From: Falciphora oryzae | Lineage: Eukaryota; Ascomycota; Sordariomycetes; Magnaporthales; Magnaporthaceae | Direction: 5' to 3' | Assembly (NCBI GenBank): GCA_000733355.1 | Contig: JNVV01000092.1 | Span: 56,756-77,331 of the forward strand | DNA: 20,576 bases | In this document: positions 16,938 through 20,576 of the stretch, one piece after another | Layout of the letters: each line of letters starts with the position of its first letter | Numbering within the stretch: the first letter of the stretch is position 1 | The notes under the pieces: generated by a model | Told to the model about the DNA's origin: nothing | The model's input: only the letters and a program-made list of their open reading frames with translations | Database searches by the model: none | Made by a program: the position numbers and the translations under genes

Positions 16938-18068
16938 TCAACACCAGATTCTTCGCCAGTCCAAAGTCTCCTTAGACCACCTTGGACGTTTCGTGATTAG
17001 GCTGATGCCGCAAAGCTCCCCGAAGGCGCTATCCTCGGGGCGGTAGTCGGCAATAAAGCACGTGCTGTATTTGGGTGTGAAGATATCCAGATCAAGCACG
17101 AAGTCGCCGCTCAGGACGACGTTAACGGGGAGATCGTCCAAGACGTAGAAGTCGCACTTTACCGGCTTGCCCCTGATGCCAAAGTCCCAGTCCAGGCCGG
17201 AGATAAGGCCGCGGGTGAATGCCGACTGGACCTCGATGCGGTTCGCCTTGCCCATGTCGATGTTGAATCCCCGTCGTAGTGCCATGGCCGTTGAAATGGC
17301 CATGACCTCCGAGCTGGTGTCGGGAAGCGCCCAGACCCCCTGACCGTTAAGATAGCCGGCGACCCTGTCGGTACCACTCCCGAGGAGGCAGAGTCGGAAA
17401 AGCTTCCTGGAAAGGATGCTCGCGGTCCGCAAGATGCGGTTCTTGTGCTCCGTGAGTGTCTTGGTAGCCCTTAGGAACGCACTCCCGAGGGCCAGATGGC
17501 CAGCGAGCGTGTCGAGGACATGACAGACGACCGAGTGAGCCTCCTGCTCACCCCGGAACTTCCAGTCTATGCGCGCCTCCCCGAGAGACTCGACCGTCTT
17601 GCCGGAGGCCAGTACGACATGCGTTTTGGCTGTCGGCACGATTTCGAGGCCGAGCCGGCGGGCAAGGCCCGAAGAGATGAAGCACCCGTCGGCACCCGTG
17701 TCTGGAAGAGCATCGACAGGAACGCCATTGATTTCACCCGGAGCCGATAAAACCGGGGCGCCGGCGACCACTCCGGATGGCCTCGGCGTTGCTTGTCGAA
17801 GTTGTCGAGTTTTTCGCGTCACAGTATTGATGGCAGTTCTGTGTCTGTCGATATACAGACTGACGGCGGGGCACACCTTAGCTCTGCAGACCCCCTGGAT
17901 TGCCGGCCGGTGGGTTTCCAAAACAACGACTGGCCGGTACATAGAACGAACAGGAGGGGGAGAAGAAAGCAACCTCGCACGGATCGCTTCGCCTGCCGGC
18001 CTTCGTCCTCCTCTCCCGCGTCGTCCCCGTCTGGCTTCGCTCCGTTGTGCGCGGCCAACTTCTCGCAT
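16938..18068 (-). CDS. Tandem retropepsin-like aspartic protease
   Basis: A 376-aa frame from ATG 18068 (A at -3; ATG 17942 is an alternative and the first 40 or so residues, very Arg-rich, may be untranslated). Two homologous retropepsin-like domains follow each other. Domain 1 has VDALPDTGADGCFIS with D123, an IDWKF strand, and the closing LALGSAFLRATKTL. Domain 2 has VWALPDTSSEVMAIS with D250, LDWDF, and VVLSGDFVLDLDIF. The DTG triad is intact in domain 1 and DTS in domain 2. Two such halves in one chain could form an intramolecular active site like pepsin's. Related two-domain proteins occur widely in fungi, likely derived from retroelement proteases, mostly uncharacterised. There is no reverse transcriptase, integrase or LTR nearby, so it looks domesticated or orphaned. 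No signal peptide is apparent. Confidence 0.8.
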   Translation of the reverse strand: MREVGRAQRSEARRGRRGRGGRRPAGEAIRARLLSSPPPVRSMYRPVVVLETHRPAIQGVCRAKVCPAVSLYIDRHRTAINTVTRKTRQLRQATPRPSGVVAGAPVLSAPGEINGVPVDALPDTGADGCFISSGLARRLGLEIVPTAKTHVVLASGKTVESLGEARIDWKFRGEQEAHSVVCHVLDTLAGHLALGSAFLRATKTLTEHKNRILRTASILSRKLFRLCLLGSGTDRVAGYLNGQGVWALPDTSSEVMAISTAMALRRGFNIDMGKANRIEVQSAFTRGLISGLDWDFGIRGKPVKCDFYVLDDLPVNVVLSGDFVLDLDIFTPKYSTCFIADYRPEDSAFGELCGISLITKRPRWSKETLDWRRIWC

Positions 18069-19689
18069 CCTTGCTTTCTCAGGTTCTGAGCATGGCCCCT
18101 CGGACGCCACAAATCCTGGTCATTTTTTCTCTCTTCTACACGTTTGCGTCCTCGAACCAGCGAAAAATGTGAGGAGGGCGTGCTTGATATGAACCTTGTC
18201 AGCGGGCAAAAGGCTCGCCCATCGTCTGCGCCCGCCACGGACGATAGCTCCCAAATTTGTCTCGGCAGGCCGGGACTCCGACTCCTTGCTGGGTATGTCG
18301 GCAAGTTGTGATGGTCACCGGCTGCAAATCTTGCAAGAGAGCACGCCCTCTCCGCTGTCAACTGGACAAAATGCCGCCGGAAGCCGTCCCGTGCAGCATC
18401 GAGGTGTGGTCGAGGTTGTGGATACTCACGCGGCGGACTCCACCAAAGTCGTGGACAGCGCAGTGTGATGAACCAACTCTAGCCTTGCCTGCCATAGAGT
18501 TGGTGTGACAGGGCGGGGGGTTACCCACTGTGACGGTGGGCACAGATCCTGGCTTGTGTTGCTGTAGGGCTGCCGTGCTGCCGTGTCTCCCAGCCCCTTT
18601 GTTTACTTCCAGGCGCCCCACCTTCTCCTGCTTACTTTCCTCTCTGGGAGGCGAAGGGGGCGGGACACAAGTGAACGCGGCGGGGAGGATGACTCGGAGC
18701 TTTTTTTTTTGTTGAGGAGGCCCAGCCTCCATCCAGCTTGGCGAGCCGGCCCCCCTGGGTATTGTATGGATGGGTGGTCTTGTCTGCCTCGGGGTTGGAT
18801 CTGACTGGGAGCCGAATCGATGGCGCCGGTGGTGCTACGCCCGGGGGGCGCTAGTGAAACGTCAAAGTGGATGTTGTGAACGAGCCCGTTCTGATGGCAT
18901 TAGCCCTGTTCCGTTTTCTAGGTGCTCCGTTCGAAGTTTGCTCGGCCGAGTCTGCACCCAATCTCGGGTGTCATAGGTACGCCAGCAACAGAGAGGCCTC
19001 TCCTCGGGGCATGTTTTGATCGCACCCGAACACGCGGGCGTGGTCGGTCTGAAGAAACACGCAGAAGCAGGGAAGACACAACATGCCGCCTCGGCTCTGG
19101 CACCCGGAAGGGATGTCCACCGACATTCGCGTAGGAAAAAAAAAAAAAAAAAAAAAACATGCGCGGGCTGCCAATCTGTTTTTGCCCGCAGGGCTGCACT
19201 GACGCTTCCATCACTTGACTCGGGCCAAGGCTTGTGGAGAGCCCGCTAGCTGGCTGCCCGCCTACTATGTATACAGGTGAATGATGTGAAGACTGCGACG
19301 GGCAGTAGCTCCCATCCCCATTGAGACCTTCTTGGCTCCAGAGGTCGCTACGCCACGCCCCCTGGGCCGCCCACCTAGCCAAGTACGTTCCTGCCCAGGG
19401 CGAACTTTGGGCCTGTGCTGGATTGACCGGAAAGGAGACGGCTACTTTGATCCGCCCCAAATCGGAGGCTTACAAGGCGCTGGCCTTCGGGAGCATCGAA
19501 CCCGCCATGCTACCGATCACGAGCCAGCAAACCGGAATGAGGACAGACATGTGAACAGGACTTTCGGTGATTAAAAATATACTTGGAGTACACCAGAAAT
19601 ATAGATTATACAAAAATCACGGAGTATTGTTGATAAGCGGAATCCTTGGCGCTAGAAAGGGCTTCCGGGCACGAGTATCCATCAAGAAG
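18069..19689. other. Intergenic, no supported gene
   Basis: About 1.6 kb between the retropepsin-like gene and the kinase remnant. A T10 run lies at 18701-18710 and an A22 run at 19136-19157. The longest frame (minus 18918-19460) is only open because it reads through the A run as poly-Phe. A Cys-rich plus-strand piece near 18313 was considered and rejected as a zinc cluster. Confidence 0.45.
19136..19157 (+). repeat. Poly-A tract (22 bases)
   Basis: Twenty-two consecutive A on the plus strand. It could be the tail of a reverse-transcribed insertion or a plain homopolymer. The bases right after it (CATGCGCGGG) are not repeated upstream in the window, so no insertion boundaries can be set. Confidence 0.55.
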
Positions 19690-20040
19690 TCACGCCTTGG
19701 CCTTGCCTCGTGCCAAAGCATCACCTGGAACCTCCTGGTCTTGCGTCAAGATATGGGCGAGTTCGGTGGCTGTGATGCGACGGGCGTCCTTCTCGGTCAT
19801 CCGGCGCACCAGCCCATCAACCCTGCTGTTTCCAAGCGCGTCCCTGGCCCGGAAGACAATGGACAACCACTCCCCCACCGCATTGGATGCTGCAGATCTC
19901 CGCTGCAAGGCCTCCCGGATCTTCCAGTCTCCGGTCCCGTCCGGGAACGGCAGCCGGCAGAGCAGGAATAGCATCACCACGCCCAGGGCCCACACGTCGG
20001 CGGCCGCCTCGCGCGACCCCTCGAACAATATAAACCCGTC
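19690..20040 (-). pseudogene. Protein kinase C-lobe remnant behind a HeLo gene
   Basis: Open from just after the TGA of the HeLo gene (20041-20043), in the same frame, to TGA or TAA near 19690. It starts mid-domain: FEGSREAAADVWALGVVM (subdomain IX), LPFPDGTGDWKIREALQRR, then RMTEKDARRITATELAHIL, the usual last helix with its Arg. N-lobe, catalytic loop and DFG are all missing, so it cannot be a kinase. The arrangement matches the C-lobe of the gene at 12283 (WALGVVM, LP-x-PD, a W-x-x-IR stretch, ending R-x-TA-x-ELA), so the two belong to one subfamily. There is no ATG before the domain. Likely origin: a deletion that fused a kinase gene's end to the HeLo gene, or a former HeLo-kinase fusion. 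Confidence 0.75.
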
Positions 20041-20166
20041 TCACACCGGCTCGCCGCATCTCGGGCACGTCCGCTGTGATCCGATAGCCATATTGTAATG
20101 CGATGCGCTATCCTGCCCCATCTTCTGGACACTGCTCCCCTTGATGTGGAAGGTCATGGCATTATC
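20041..20166 (-). other. Exon for candidate prion/amyloid motif (copy 2)
   Basis: Second exon of the partial HeLo gene. It has the same spacing as copy 1: MTF, V seven residues after F, KMGQD, Y five residues after D, then M and IG. Before KMGQD this copy has IKGSS, giving a G-x-S-x3-M-G-[NQ]-[DE]-like spacing close to that of HET-s pseudo-repeats. Confidence 0.6.
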
Positions 20167-20576
20167 CTATGGGTGCGTCAGCGGCGGTGTACGTAACAGT
20201 GGAATGTATGAATGGGACTCACTGTTGGCTTAAGAATCTTTTCCAGCGCTGACACCAGAAAGTCATCCTGCCCAGTTGCAGCCTGATTCAAGACCCGGAA
20301 AGGGGCACTGAAGTCGGACACCTCGCGGCCAGCAAGCTCTGACTCTTTGGCCTCTTGAGCGGGAACAAGAGCCACAAGCTCGTTCGTTCGCTCTGTGATG
20401 CCGCCGACCAAGCTCTGCAGGCGCTCCTCCGAGAGAACAAACTTAGGCTTCTTGGTCCGGGATGCCCCGTTCATCCGCTTCCCCGACAGCTCTCGCATTT
20501 TCTCGTGGAGTGACCGCGTTATCAGGTCCAAGCCGCTGTGTTCGTCGATTACAGGAGGGCTTCTGTCTGAATTCTC
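20041..20576 (-). CDS. HET-S-like HeLo-domain protein (5' end outside window), same C-terminal motif
   Basis: A partial gene, open to the window edge. Exon 1 covers 20576-20223 and encodes the C-terminal half of a HeLo domain; LITRSLHEKMREL aligns with HRYLHEKMQDI of the gene at 1751-2648, and a helical stretch follows. The intron is 20222-20167 (56 nt, GTGAGT, branch CTGAC, ending ATAG, phase 0). Exon 2, 20166-20041, encodes 41 residues ending at TGA: N, MTF, V-x-KMGQD, Y-x-M-x-IG, then a Cys/Pro-rich end (CPRCG). Intron position and motif match the first gene, so they are paralogues. The body sequences are quite divergent while the motif core is kept, which suggests selection on it. The CPRCG end is absent from copy 1. 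The N-terminal membrane segment must lie beyond the window. Confidence 0.82.

Noticed and set aside
18313..18400. Possible Zn2Cys6 zinc cluster (TGCKSCKRARPLRC)
   Set aside because: The second spacing has 7 instead of 6 residues, the later cysteines do not fit, and stops flank it. Could be a relic but not supported.
18918..19460. 180-codon minus-strand frame
   Set aside because: Only open because it reads a homopolymer run as poly-Phe; no domain seen.
1..20576. tRNA, rRNA and CRISPR arrays
   Set aside because: None recognised by eye on either strand; a covariance-model scan would be decisive for tRNAs.

Overview
The window looks like an accessory region from a filamentous ascomycete, probably a Sordariomycete. 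The evidence is compact genes with 47-77 nt introns (GT-AG, one GC-AG), CT-rich 5' leaders, HeLo-domain and fungal-type kinase genes, a truncated Tad-like LINE and a tandem retropepsin-like gene. Gene density is low, many stretches have no believable gene, and several genes are broken.

Layout. 1-1750: nothing convincing. 1751-2648 (-): complete two-exon HET-S-like gene, a HeLo domain plus a short C-terminal glycine-anchored motif on its own exon. 3441-3502: cluster of short inverted repeats. 3738-4021 (+): decayed protein kinase fragment. 4022-7219: no secure gene. 7333-8610: 5'-truncated LINE (-) with target-site duplications. 8833-9615 (+): DEDDy 3'-5' exonuclease, the best-preserved housekeeping-type gene. 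9941-10345 (-): small secreted protein gene that appears frameshifted. 11063-11463 (+): Thr/Pro repeat ORF with a frameshift inside one repeat unit. 12283-14276 (-): two-exon kinase gene with N-terminal repeats. 15103-16089 (+): proline-rich protein with a basic tail, divergent from the kinase. 16516-18068 (-): two-domain retropepsin-like gene, with a possible 3' exon. 18069-19689: no secure gene. 19690-20576 (-): second HeLo gene with the same C-terminal motif (5' part outside the window), followed in frame by a kinase C-lobe remnant.

How the parts may work together. HeLo proteins of the HET-S type are membrane-disrupting cell-death executors switched on when a C-terminal amyloid motif is templated. 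This window holds two HeLo paralogues whose last exons share the motif MTF-x6-V-x-KMGQD-x4-Y-x-M-x-IG, plus three kinase or kinase-derived sequences, one directly behind a HeLo gene. My main inference is that this is a programmed-cell-death or allorecognition locus with a possibly undescribed amyloid signalling motif and a kinase as candidate partner. The HeLo domains, splice sites and shared motif are read from the sequence. Amyloid behaviour and the kinase link are inference.
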